Source of the DNA: Ruminococcaceae bacterium UBA5397
GTDB taxonomy: Bacteria; Bacillota; Clostridia; Oscillospirales; Acutalibacteraceae
Assembly: GCA_002411615.1 (NCBI GenBank)
Contig: DHOF01000060.1
Coordinates: 1-9,536 of the forward strand
Direction: 5' to 3'
DNA length: 9,536 nt
The notes under the pieces are model-generated. The model was given only the letters and a program-made list of their open reading frames with translations. It was not told the DNA's origin and made no database searches. The position numbers and the translations under genes were made by a program. Below, one piece after another: positions 1 to 6,448 of the stretch (position 1 is its first letter; each line of letters begins with the position of its first letter).

Positions 1-360
1 GCGGGATACAGTTCTGGAGTAGGGGAGATTGTAGGCCCTACGGGAGGATATCTAATAGGATATCTTGCACTGGCTGCGCTGAGCGGGGTGCTTTATGAGC
101 ACTTCGGAAAGAACGCACAAGGCAGAAAAAAAGTGGTAGGAATGGTACTGAGCATGATTTTAGGGACAATCGTGCTATATGCATTTGGGACAGCTTGGTT
201 TGTTGCTGTTACCCATACAACGCCGCTTTCTGCTTTGATGCTTTGTGCGGTACCGTTTTTGCCTGGTGATGCCGTTAAAATTGCGGCAGTAGCAGTTATT
301 GTTCCGCAGTTGGAAAAGGCGCTCAAAAGGATCAGCCCAAGCTGTAATCCGGCGGCTTAA
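1..360 (+). CDS. bioY: BioY-type biotin transporter, ECF S component (5' end cut off)
   Basis: The frame is open from base 1 and ends at TAA 358-360, so about 119 C-terminal residues are visible and the N-terminus lies outside the window. The visible part begins with the BioY-type glycine-rich signature GPTGGYLIGY (visible residues 12-21), followed by hydrophobic helices and a second loop containing FLPGDAVK, also typical of BioY. Family knowledge: BioY is the membrane-embedded substrate-binding (S) component that captures biotin and works with the shared EcfA/EcfA'/EcfT energising module. No ecfAT genes are in the window, so a module encoded elsewhere is inferred. The C-terminus ends in a short basic tail. 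The next gene starts one base after the stop, so the two are probably translationally coupled. A GTG at 88 is internal and is not the start. Confidence 0.9.
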   Translation, partial: AGYSSGVGEIVGPTGGYLIGYLALAALSGVLYEHFGKNAQGRKKVVGMVLSMILGTIVLYAFGTAWFVAVTHTTPLSALMLCAVPFLPGDAVKIAAVAVIVPQLEKALKRISPSCNPAA

Positions 361-361
361 A

Positions 362-751
362 ATGTATTTGCGGCCACACCATGGGCTGTGTCTTCTGAAT
401 TTTGTTGGGGAAGGCTACAGCGGTGAATTTACGAACAACATGAGTCAGACAGCAGCGCTGCTCAAAGCGCATCCGGAAACACAGATTGAGATTGCAGAGG
501 GAGCGGATGACCTTTGTAGGAATTGTCCGCACCGAAGGGGCAGCCGCTGTGAATCCGATCACCCGCCGCTGTTTGATCAACTGGTTTTAAAAGAAATAAA
601 ACTTTCTCCCGGAGAAAAACTTAGTTGGAAAGAATTTTCTGATCGGACGAGGGAGCTTGCTCTTGATCGCTTGGATGAATTTTGTCCGGGTTGTCAATGG
701 TTGGAGCTTTGTAAAAAAGTTTCAGCGGCACATAGAGAAAAAAGATCATAA
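362..751 (+). CDS. DUF1284 family Cys-rich protein
   Basis: This gene encodes 129 residues. I chose the ATG at 362 because the family's N-terminal signature (LRPHHGLCLL, residues 3-12, then GEGYS at 16-20) begins immediately after it; an upstream in-frame start at 299 would add 21 residues inside bioY. Seven cysteines are visible: C10, then C52-x2-C55-x7-C63, then C108-x2-C111-x5-C117. This spacing suggests a bound metal or an iron-sulfur cluster, which is inference; DUF1284 proteins have been suggested to be iron-sulfur proteins but their function is not established. No membrane segment or signal peptide is seen, so it is probably cytoplasmic. It starts one base after the bioY stop with no clear Shine-Dalgarno, which implies coupling to bioY translation. 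Whether it has a role in biotin metabolism cannot be told from sequence. Confidence 0.85.
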   Translation: MYLRPHHGLCLLNFVGEGYSGEFTNNMSQTAALLKAHPETQIEIAEGADDLCRNCPHRRGSRCESDHPPLFDQLVLKEIKLSPGEKLSWKEFSDRTRELALDRLDEFCPGCQWLELCKKVSAAHREKRS

Positions 752-771
752 ATTGAATTAATCTCAAGAAA

Positions 772-813
772 AGAAGGCTCTGACGTTGTTTTATTACAAC
801 GTCAGAGCCTTCT
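772..813 (-). terminator. Long hairpin terminator between convergent units
   Basis: A perfect 18-bp inverted repeat (772-789 with 796-813) encloses a 6-nt loop (790-795). Read on the minus strand, the stem is followed by a T-rich run (771 down to about 766), as expected for an intrinsic terminator of the Trk gene, whose stop lies about 55 nt upstream on that strand. On the plus strand the stem is followed by GAAAATG with no T-run, so termination of the bioY/DUF1284 unit would be weaker, though the hairpin may still protect that 3' end. Confidence 0.8.
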
Positions 814-867
814 GAAAATGATCAATAAAAATAAAAAGAGTTTATTTCGCTGATTTTAAGGGGTCAA

Positions 868-2256
868 TTATCCTACACTAATTTTAGCTTCCGGCATAAT
901 GCAGTCCGTTCGAAGGGTGTTTTTATCTTGGTGCTTATGCAGAATCATTGAAAGTCCCAAAGAGACCGGGCCGACTCTGCCGAGATACATCGTGAATGAG
1001 AGTGCAAGCTTCGGCCAAAATGAAAGCCTTGAAGTGACATCTGCCGAAAGGCCTACGGTCGCAAAAGCACTGGTAGACTCAAATAAAGCATCAATGCCGT
1101 TAATAGGATCGCAGAACGTAATAACGCAAGTTGTCAAAATAACGGTCAAAAGTGCTACGCTGCAGATTGCAAGAGAGCGATAAACAATGTGCTGACTGAC
1201 CCGATGGTGCTGAATAACAGTATACGATTTATTGTGCAGCACGGAAATCACGGTAAAGAGAAGCACGACGAAAGTGGTCGTTTTAATACCGCCTCCGGTT
1301 GATCCAGGCGAGGCGCCGATGAACATCAAAAGAATCGTGACAATTTTTGTAATGTCCAATTCAGACGCAGTGTGAACAGAAGCAAATCCGGCTGTCCTTG
1401 CACTGGCAGACTGGAAGAAGGAAGCGTTGATCTTTGCACCGAGGGAAAGTCCCTCAAGGGTGTTGTGATCTTCCAAGAAAAAGAACAGGATAGCACCGAC
1501 AAGAAGAAGGGCGGCACTGCAGTAAAGGACCAATTTTGATTGAAGAGAAAGGCGATGCACATGATCCTGATGCAGAAGACGCGGCCGAATTTTTGTATAG
1601 AAAATATCGCTGACCACGACGAATCCAAGTCCACCGACAATGAGAAGTGTTGCAACAGTAACGCAAACCAAAGGATCAGATACATAGGGAATCAGACTTT
1701 TTCCCGGGTTGGAAAGGCCTAAAATATCAAATCCGGCATTACAAAAAGCAGAGATTGCAGTAAAAACAGAAATCCAAATTCCATAAGGGCCATAGGCTGG
1801 AACAAAGCGAATCATGAGCAGAAATGCACCAAGCAATTCACAAGAGAAAGTAAAGCCGAGCGTAATGCGGATTAAATGACGAATCAAGCCGCTTTCTCCA
1901 TTGGTGTTTTCTACGGCGAGCCGCAGTTCCTTAAGCCCCATTTTGCGGCGCAGCAGCATGGTAACGCCTGTTGTAAAAGTAACCAGTCCCAAACCGCCAA
2001 CTTGAATCAAAAGAATGATGACCAGCTGACCGATTTCATTCCAATGCGTCCAAGTATCAAAAGGAGACAAACCTGTTACACAGGTTGCAGAAGTCGCAAC
2101 AAACAGTGCATCAATCGGGGCAGTAAAGCTGCCGTTACGGCTGCAAAAAGGGAAAATCAGCAGAATAGTCCCCGTTAAAATTACAAGCATAAAGCTAAGT
2201 ACAATCAGCCGGATCGGCGGCATATTGCGAAGTGGGGAACGAATCTTGGAAGACAT
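868..2256 (-). CDS. TrkH/KtrB-family potassium uptake channel subunit
   Basis: This gene encodes 462 residues, a normal length for the KtrB branch of the Trk/Ktr/HKT superfamily. The protein has four repeats of two membrane helices around a pore loop. The four filter regions are visible: SATCVTGLS (56-64), TAISAFCNAGFD (166-177), SASARTAGF (283-291) and STSAFATVGLS (394-404), each with the conserved filter glycine (62, 175, 290, 402). The Gly/Ser-rich gate segment GASPGSTGGGIKTTT lies at 314-328. Family role: K+ (often Na+-coupled) uptake across the cytoplasmic membrane, gated by a cytoplasmic RCK subunit (KtrA/TrkA). No such subunit gene is adjacent, so it must be encoded elsewhere if present. 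GAGGTG at 2265-2270 (minus strand) sits 8 nt from the ATG. The gene follows queT by 42 bp and probably shares its transcript. Confidence 0.9.
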   Translation of the reverse strand: MSSKIRSPLRNMPPIRLIVLSFMLVILTGTILLIFPFCSRNGSFTAPIDALFVATSATCVTGLSPFDTWTHWNEIGQLVIILLIQVGGLGLVTFTTGVTMLLRRKMGLKELRLAVENTNGESGLIRHLIRITLGFTFSCELLGAFLLMIRFVPAYGPYGIWISVFTAISAFCNAGFDILGLSNPGKSLIPYVSDPLVCVTVATLLIVGGLGFVVVSDIFYTKIRPRLLHQDHVHRLSLQSKLVLYCSAALLLVGAILFFFLEDHNTLEGLSLGAKINASFFQSASARTAGFASVHTASELDITKIVTILLMFIGASPGSTGGGIKTTTFVVLLFTVISVLHNKSYTVIQHHRVSQHIVYRSLAICSVALLTVILTTCVITFCDPINGIDALFESTSAFATVGLSADVTSRLSFWPKLALSFTMYLGRVGPVSLGLSMILHKHQDKNTLRTDCIMPEAKISVG

Positions 2257-2281
2257 TTTATTGACACCTCAATCAAAGCCA

Positions 2282-2313
2282 TTCCCTTCTCAAAACAATT
2301 AATTTTGAGGGAA
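2282..2313 (-). other. Bulged intercistronic hairpin between queT and the Trk gene
   Basis: An inverted repeat pairs 2282-2287 with 2308-2313 and 2291-2295 with 2303-2307, with a 3-nt bulge (2288-2290) and a 7-nt loop. It contains the last codons and the stop of queT. On the minus strand it is not followed by a T-run, so it does not look like a complete intrinsic terminator. RNA processing, stability control or partial attenuation between the two genes are possible, but all are inference. Confidence 0.5.
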
Positions 2314-2853
2314 AAGTGTTTTTAAATGGCTGTTCTTTTGCAAAGCATGTTCTAAAATATAGAGAAGCGGCAGTCCTAAACCATAGCAGATTACCAATTC
2401 TCCCAGGCCAACATAGAGCGCGTTTGGCAAAAATGCCGCCATAGAAAATCCGCTCATGGAAAAACCGGAATCTCCGAGGCAGGCAATTTCAAGGCCAATG
2501 ATTACGGCATTGCAGATGACCGGTGGAAGCGGCGCCAAAACAGGAATTCCTCGCACCTTAATGTGGCGCAGGGAGCGGCTCCATAATGCTGCCAAAAGGG
2601 TAGCGAGTGTTCCAAAGATCCAATCAACAGGGCCTAGAGGGCTGCCGAGATTTGAAAGAAAGCATCCAACGGCGAGCCCCGGCACTGCAGCCGGAGTTAG
2701 AGCAGGCAGTATGGTAAGCGCTTCACTAAAACGAAACTGGATAGGGCCGTATGCCCAACCGAGCGCGGCGGCGGCAATGGTCAAGACCGCATAAGCGGCG
2801 GCAATCAGTGCACTTTGGCATAGAAAATAGACGGTACGATTTTGTTTTTGCAT
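2299..2853 (-). CDS. queT: QueT queuosine-precursor transporter, ECF S component
   Basis: This gene encodes 184 residues, a normal length for the QueT family (COG4708). The protein is very hydrophobic, with about five or six membrane helices. The family signature QFRFSEALTILPAL (39-52) is followed by a Gly/Pro-rich loop (GCFLSNL..GPVDWIFGTLATLLAAL, 63-90), which identifies it clearly. Family role: the S component that captures a queuosine precursor such as preQ0 or preQ1 and delivers it through a shared EcfA/EcfA'/EcfT module, feeding tRNA queuosine-34 synthesis. No queuosine biosynthetic genes are in the window, consistent with salvage. The ATG at 2851-2853 is preceded by GGAGGG (2863-2868), which lies in the tail of a preQ1-I aptamer, so expression is probably repressed when preQ1 is bound. 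The Trk gene lies 42 bp downstream. Confidence 0.93.
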   Translation of the reverse strand: MQKQNRTVYFLCQSALIAAAYAVLTIAAAALGWAYGPIQFRFSEALTILPALTPAAVPGLAVGCFLSNLGSPLGPVDWIFGTLATLLAALWSRSLRHIKVRGIPVLAPLPPVICNAVIIGLEIACLGDSGFSMSGFSMAAFLPNALYVGLGELVICYGLGLPLLYILEHALQKNSHLKTLFPQN

Positions 2854-2860
2854 AGAAATA

Positions 2861-2903
2861 GTCCCTCCGTGTTTTAATTTAGGTCAGGGAATTGCGACTG
2901 ACC
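2861..2903 (-). promoter_or_regulatory. preQ1-I riboswitch, translational type
   Basis: Reading the minus strand, a 6-bp stem GGTCAG/CTGACC (2903-2898 with 2887-2882) encloses a 10-nt loop TCGCAATTCC (2897-2888) and is followed by an A-rich tail that ends in ACGGAGGG (through 2863). This is the architecture of a class I preQ1 aptamer. The loop resembles that of the Thermoanaerobacter aptamer as I remember it (UCGCAGUAAC): it opens with TCGC and ends with the cytosine expected to pair with the ligand. The tail carries an AAAACACGG block comparable to AAAACAAGG. The tail's GG belongs to the Shine-Dalgarno of queT, so pseudoknot formation on preQ1 binding should hide the ribosome binding site. 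The call rests on recalled consensus and gene context; no covariance search was run. Confidence 0.86.
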
Positions 2904-2907
2904 GAAA

Positions 2908-2920
2908 CGGTAAAATACCG
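2908..2920 (-). other. Small 5'-leader hairpin upstream of the preQ1 aptamer
   Basis: A perfect 5-bp stem (CGGTA/TACCG) with a 3-nt loop lies 4 nt upstream of the aptamer on the queT leader. It may insulate folding of the aptamer or stabilise the 5' end. It is short and could be incidental. Confidence 0.35.
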
Positions 2921-2965
2921 CAAAAAGAGCTCCTTTTATAAAGAACTTATAAAGAGAGCGTGACT

Positions 2966-2994
2966 ATCATACGATAAAAGTTCTTAAAAAGCAA
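2966..2994 (-). promoter_or_regulatory. Probable sigma-A-type promoter for queT
   Basis: On the minus strand, TTGCTT (2994-2989) and TATGAT (2971-2966) are separated by exactly 17 bp, a good vegetative promoter layout. Transcription would start near 2959, giving a leader of about 105 nt that contains the small hairpin and the whole preQ1 aptamer before the queT ATG. Confidence 0.65.
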
Positions 2995-3085
2995 CCCCTA
3001 AAAATAAAAAGAAGAAAAAAAGGCAGCTTTTTTGAAGATTTTGCAAAATTCGAAAGAAAAGGCTCTAAAAAGACTCTATAAAATT

Positions 3086-3113
3086 AAAAAATGCCGCCAT
3101 TTTAAAGGCGGTA
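3086..3113 (-). terminator. Probable intrinsic terminator of the CpXC-asnB unit
   Basis: On the minus strand CCGCC (3111-3107) pairs with GGCGG (3098-3094) across an 8-nt loop; one base follows the stem before a run of six T (3091-3086) and further A/T. It lies about 20-40 nt beyond the asnB stop. The stem is short (5 bp plus weak flanking pairs). On the plus strand it is followed by CTTTTTA, so it might act both ways. Confidence 0.7.
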
Positions 3114-3134
3114 CTTTTTAGGGATTTAAAAATC

Positions 3135-5006
3135 TTATTTAGACATTACAGGTTCGCTGCCGGGTTCATGAGAAGCACCGTTAAAGTAAACATCGTACCA
3201 CATCAAAAAGACGAAAACAGTCCAGATCTTACGATTATTATCAACTTTTCCGGCTTTATGCTCGTCAAGCAGCTTAATCAATGCGTCAGGGTTAAAGAAT
3301 TTTTTGGAAGTCTCACTCTGAAAAGCATTTTTTACGATGGTATAATAAGGCTCTTCCCGCAGCCACACCCGGGTCGGTACTGGAAATCCAAGCTTCTTTT
3401 TCTGAGCGGTGGATTGCGGCAAATGGCGCTCGGCAGCTTTGCGCATAGCGTATTTTGTATTCTGAGAATTTACCCGCAGATTTTTGGGCAGATGACGGGC
3501 AACTTCCCAGACATTTTTATCCAGGAATGGAACCCGAAGCTCCAGAGAGTTTGCCATGCTCATGCGGTCTGCTTTTAAAAGGATATCGCCGGCCATCCAG
3601 ACGTGCAGATCAAGATACTGCATCTTGGTGACATCGTCCTTATCTTTCACTCGGTCATAAATCGGCTTTGTGAGTTCCTGCGGACGGGATACCGGAATTT
3701 CCGGACGAAGGATCGCACGCTTTTCCTTCATAGTGATCATGCTGCAGTTGCCAATAAAGCTTTCTTCAATGTCCTGCGCGCCGCGGATCAGGAAATTCTT
3801 GCCCTTAAAGCGGAAAGGCATTGCTTCTGCAAGCTTTGCAAGCGCTTTGCGGATCGGGAGGGGAACCTTCTTATAGCGAGCCATATCATCCGGCTCGTGA
3901 TAGATATTATATCCGCCGAAAAGCTCATCCGCACCTTCACCGGAAAGAACGACTTTGACATATTGGCTGGCAATTTTGCTCACAAAATACAGTGCAATGC
4001 AGGAAGCATCTGCTTCGGGCTGATCCATATGGTACTGGACTTTTTTGATATTGCCCCAATATTCTTCCGGGCTGATCATTTTATAATGATGCTCAAGTCC
4101 AACTTCTTTGGAAAGATCTTGTGCATAGCTGATTTCATTGTAACGGATATCCTCACCGAATCCGACGGTAAAGGATTTTTGCCCGCCGAAATAGGAGGCA
4201 ACATAGCTGGAATCCACACCGCTCGAAAGGAAACACCCGACTTCTACATCGGCAATTCGATGAGCCTGTACACTGTCTTCAAAGACGTCTTCGATCATCT
4301 TAACCGCCTGTTCTTCGGTGATGGAATCATCTTCTTCAAATTTCGGCTCCCAGTAGCGGGTCGTGGTGACTTTTCCATCTTTATACCAGAGATAATGACC
4401 GGGCAAAAGCACGGTAATTCCTTCGAACATGGTCTGAGGCGGTACGACATATTCAAAAGAAAGGTAGCTGTCGAGCGCTTTAAGATTCAGTTTCTTTTCG
4501 AATCCCGGAAATTCCAGAATCGATTTAATCTCACTACCGTAAACAAGATGGCCGTCTACCATCGCATAGTGCATTGGCTTAATGCCAAAGAAGTCACGGG
4601 CCATAAAAAGGCTTTTTTCCTGACGATTCCAGATCGCAAAACAGAACATTCCGCGCAGCCGATCCAAAACCTTTTCCTGCCACTCTTCAAAACCATGAAG
4701 AATGACTTCGGTGTCGGTATGGGTGTAGAATTGATGACCAAGGCCAATCAGCTCTTCACGCAGCTGCTGATAATTGTAAATTTCACCATTAAAGGTGATC
4801 ACTAAGTTTTTGTCTTCGTTGTAAATCGGCTGGTCGCCGGTTGCGGCAATATCAATGATGGAGAGGCGGCGAAATCCCATGCAGATGCCGTCATCTGTAT
4901 AAACACCGCTGGAGTCCGGTCCGCGGTGGGTGATTACATCGGTCATTTTCCCGATGACTTCATTATAATCAAGTACCTCTCCGGTAAAACCTGTCAATCC
5001 GCACAT
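3135..5006 (-). CDS. asnB: Asparagine synthase (glutamine-hydrolysing)
   Basis: This gene encodes 623 residues, typical for bacterial AsnB of the B. subtilis AsnB/AsnO type. It makes asparagine from aspartate, glutamine and ATP in the cytoplasm. The N-terminal class II glutamine amidotransferase domain starts with the catalytic Cys2 right after the initiator Met, and shows HRGPD (28-32 region), NGEIYNY (73-79) and DTE (98-100). The C-terminal synthetase domain carries the PP-loop variant SSGVDSS (261-267) for ATP binding and SGEGADELFGGY (355-366). All key residues are present, so it should be active. AGGAGG (5018-5023) supports the start. The 30-bp gap to the upstream CpXC gene and the lack of a separate promoter indicate one operon. 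I see no T-box or other asparagine-sensing leader. Some relatives modify cell-wall peptides by amidation, so the precise acceptor is less certain than the family. Confidence 0.95.
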   Translation of the reverse strand: MCGLTGFTGEVLDYNEVIGKMTDVITHRGPDSSGVYTDDGICMGFRRLSIIDIAATGDQPIYNEDKNLVITFNGEIYNYQQLREELIGLGHQFYTHTDTEVILHGFEEWQEKVLDRLRGMFCFAIWNRQEKSLFMARDFFGIKPMHYAMVDGHLVYGSEIKSILEFPGFEKKLNLKALDSYLSFEYVVPPQTMFEGITVLLPGHYLWYKDGKVTTTRYWEPKFEEDDSITEEQAVKMIEDVFEDSVQAHRIADVEVGCFLSSGVDSSYVASYFGGQKSFTVGFGEDIRYNEISYAQDLSKEVGLEHHYKMISPEEYWGNIKKVQYHMDQPEADASCIALYFVSKIASQYVKVVLSGEGADELFGGYNIYHEPDDMARYKKVPLPIRKALAKLAEAMPFRFKGKNFLIRGAQDIEESFIGNCSMITMKEKRAILRPEIPVSRPQELTKPIYDRVKDKDDVTKMQYLDLHVWMAGDILLKADRMSMANSLELRVPFLDKNVWEVARHLPKNLRVNSQNTKYAMRKAAERHLPQSTAQKKKLGFPVPTRVWLREEPYYTIVKNAFQSETSKKFFNPDALIKLLDEHKAGKVDNNRKIWTVFVFLMWYDVYFNGASHEPGSEPVMSK

Positions 5007-5036
5007 AAAATAAAAATCCTCCTAAAAAGAGATTTA

Positions 5037-5723
5037 TCAATCATTTGTTGATTCTTGCTTGGAAGAAGCAGCTTCCTCATTTTGGTAACGTTCCAAAATC
5101 GTTTCTGCCAGATGGTTGTCCACCTGAATAAAATCGTCCTTGTTTGGTTCATAGCAGGAGTTGACGATATGAAGAGCAGTTTTATAAGTATTCATGCTTA
5201 CCGCACGTTTTAGCGGCTCTTCCTGCCCTTTGAGAAAAAACTGGAAGCCGATCCGCTGATCTTTTGGATCGGAGAAGCAGAATAGCCCCTTTTCAACCGG
5301 CTTTTGGTATTTTTTCTCTGCGATTGCTTTCATGCCTGCCTTGACAACTTCAATGGCGACGTCATCGAGGCCGCTTTCAAAAATCAAAATTTTTTCCTTC
5401 ATCTGCTGCAAAGTCGTAACGGACCGTTTACTGAGTTCAGAAAGCTGCGGAAACTGGGAGGCAACTTTTACATCTTTTAATGATTTTTCCTCTTTTTCGG
5501 GAACCAGATAAACCATTAAATAATGAGAAATATCATGATAGAGGCATGGATACACAAATTCCGCCGAAAATCCGCAGTGAGTGCAGTTCCAGTCGAAAAG
5601 CGTTTCGTCCATGATCCTTTTTCGCAGTTCTTCGTCGTCCGAGCGGATACTCTGAAACATTCCAATGGAATCAGATTTTCCGCAGGAAGGGCAGATGATT
5701 TCTTTTGCTATTTTTGTCGACAT
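5037..5723 (-). CDS. CpXC domain protein
   Basis: This gene encodes 228 residues. The N-terminal part has two Cys pairs, C11-P-S-C14 and C47-T-H-C50, in the arrangement of the CpXC domain (named for its CPxC motif), probably binding one zinc ion. Family knowledge: CpXC proteins are found mainly in Firmicutes and have no settled function. The region after about residue 75 is charged and mostly helical, with no membrane segment or signal peptide, so it is probably cytoplasmic. A conserved-looking FCFSDPKDQRIGFQFFLKG stretch lies near residues 147-165. The start is preceded by GGGGGTG (5731-5737), a slightly unusual but adequate Shine-Dalgarno. It is the first gene of a two-gene unit with asnB; whether it acts in the same process is unknown. 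Confidence 0.8.
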   Translation of the reverse strand: MSTKIAKEIICPSCGKSDSIGMFQSIRSDDEELRKRIMDETLFDWNCTHCGFSAEFVYPCLYHDISHYLMVYLVPEKEEKSLKDVKVASQFPQLSELSKRSVTTLQQMKEKILIFESGLDDVAIEVVKAGMKAIAEKKYQKPVEKGLFCFSDPKDQRIGFQFFLKGQEEPLKRAVSMNTYKTALHIVNSCYEPNKDDFIQVDNHLAETILERYQNEEAASSKQESTND

Positions 5724-5777
5724 CTTTTTACACCCCCATAAGGAAAAGAATCGATTTTTTTCTCGAAGTTACCGTTT

Positions 5778-5806
5778 ATTATAACACAAAAACCGTGCTT
5801 TGCCTA
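5778..5806 (-). promoter_or_regulatory. Extended -10 promoter for the CpXC-asnB operon
   Basis: On the minus strand a perfect TATAAT (5783-5778) is preceded by TGT, giving an extended -10, and by TAGGCA (5806-5801; four of six matches to TTGACA) at 17-bp spacing. Transcription would start near 5771, giving a leader of about 48 nt, too short for a T-box. Confidence 0.7.
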
Positions 5807-5822
5807 CTTCCAGAAAAAATAC

Positions 5823-5851
5823 TGTTATTTTTATTAAAAATGCGATATAAT
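5823..5851 (+). promoter_or_regulatory. Promoter for the four-Cys protein-mnmA operon
   Basis: A perfect TATAAT at 5846-5851 lies about 70 bp before the ATG at 5921. The matching -35 is weak: TGTTAT at 5823-5828 with a 17-bp spacer. It is divergent from, and about 40 bp away from, the promoter of the CpXC-asnB unit. Confidence 0.55.
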
Positions 5852-5881
5852 AAAGCCAGAAAATCGTATTAAAAGAAAATC

Positions 5882-5905
5882 CCGCACAAAAGCTTAAAAG
5901 TGCGG
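5882..5905 (+). other. 5'-leader hairpin just before a ribosome binding site
   Basis: CCGCAC (5882-5887) pairs with GTGCGG (5900-5905), with a 12-nt A-rich loop containing AAGCTT. It ends 2 nt before the GGGAGG Shine-Dalgarno (5908-5913). It may influence translation or mRNA stability of the downstream pair; no ligand or protein can be assigned. Confidence 0.4.
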
Positions 5906-5920
5906 CAGGGAGGTATTTCA

Positions 5921-6448
5921 ATGGATGTATTGAACGAATTCGGAAAAGCTTTGTCCTATGCAGGGAAAACCATTTCCAGTGCAGTTGATTCCATGATCGA
6001 AACAAACCGCCGAAAAGCAATGATTAGTCGGATACGAGTTGTGATTCGAAACGAGCGGGAAAATACCGAACGCACTTATGCTGCTCTTGGAAAATATTAT
6101 TTTGAACATCTTCGCGATCCGGAAAACGGAAACACCGAGCAGCTTTGCCGGGCTGTAGAAGAGAGCGAAGCCCGCTTAAAGCGTGCTTTTGATAAACTGG
6201 ACGCGCTGCGCGAAGAGTTTGCAAAAGCAGATGAAGAGGATGTTTGCGCCGGATGTGAGAAAGACTCTTGCCAAGACTGTGAATATTATGCAAATGAAGA
6301 TATTCCGGCAGATCCGGCAGAAGTGTCCCAAGAAGCGGCCGAGGAGGCAGCAGAAGAAGCTGCGGTCGAAGAGGCTGAAGCAGAAAAAGTTCCTACAGAG
6401 GAAAACAAAGACGAAGTACAAAAGGATTCGGAGGAGCCCAAAGCGTGA
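5921..6448 (+). CDS. Uncharacterised protein: coiled coil, four-Cys cluster, acidic Glu/Ala tail
   Basis: This gene encodes 175 residues from ATG 5921, chosen because GGGAGG (5908-5913) sits 7 nt upstream; an in-frame GTG at 5900 lacks such a site. Three parts are visible. Residues 1-105 are helical and charged, with likely coiled coil and an AALGKYYFEHL segment (54-64) that resembles small clostridial proteins of the 'LGKLYYE' type, often annotated as zinc-ribbon domain proteins (recalled similarity, not searched). Residues 109-120 hold C-x2-C-x4-C-x2-C (C109, C112, C117, C120), a likely metal site. Residues 131-175 are a low-complexity tail dominated by Glu and Ala. No signal peptide or membrane segment is seen. 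The stop overlaps the mnmA start by 4 nt, so the two are co-translated. I do not recognise a function. Confidence 0.8.
   Translation: MDVLNEFGKALSYAGKTISSAVDSMIETNRRKAMISRIRVVIRNERENTERTYAALGKYYFEHLRDPENGNTEQLCRAVEESEARLKRAFDKLDALREEFAKADEEDVCAGCEKDSCQDCEYYANEDIPADPAEVSQEAAEEAAEEAAVEEAEAEKVPTEENKDEVQKDSEEPKA

Noticed and set aside
1326..1685. 119-residue minus-strand open frame inside the Trk gene
   Set aside because: It is an out-of-frame shadow of a membrane protein gene; the Trk frame contains all four pore motifs.
3016..3033. A/T-rich 7-bp hairpin with a T-run
   Set aside because: It could be a weak second terminator beyond asnB, but the stem is nearly all A-T pairs and arises easily in this A-rich spacer.
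3603..4805. 400-residue open frame on the plus strand
   Set aside because: It lies wholly antisense to asnB, whose motifs are complete; the frame is a by-product of asnB codon usage and resembles no family I know.
5724..5771. T-box or other amino-acid-sensing leader before CpXC-asnB
   Set aside because: The inferred leader is only about 48 nt and has no T-box element.
5769..6020. 83-residue minus-strand open frame
   Set aside because: It covers the divergent promoter region and the start of the plus-strand four-Cys gene, and has no convincing family features.
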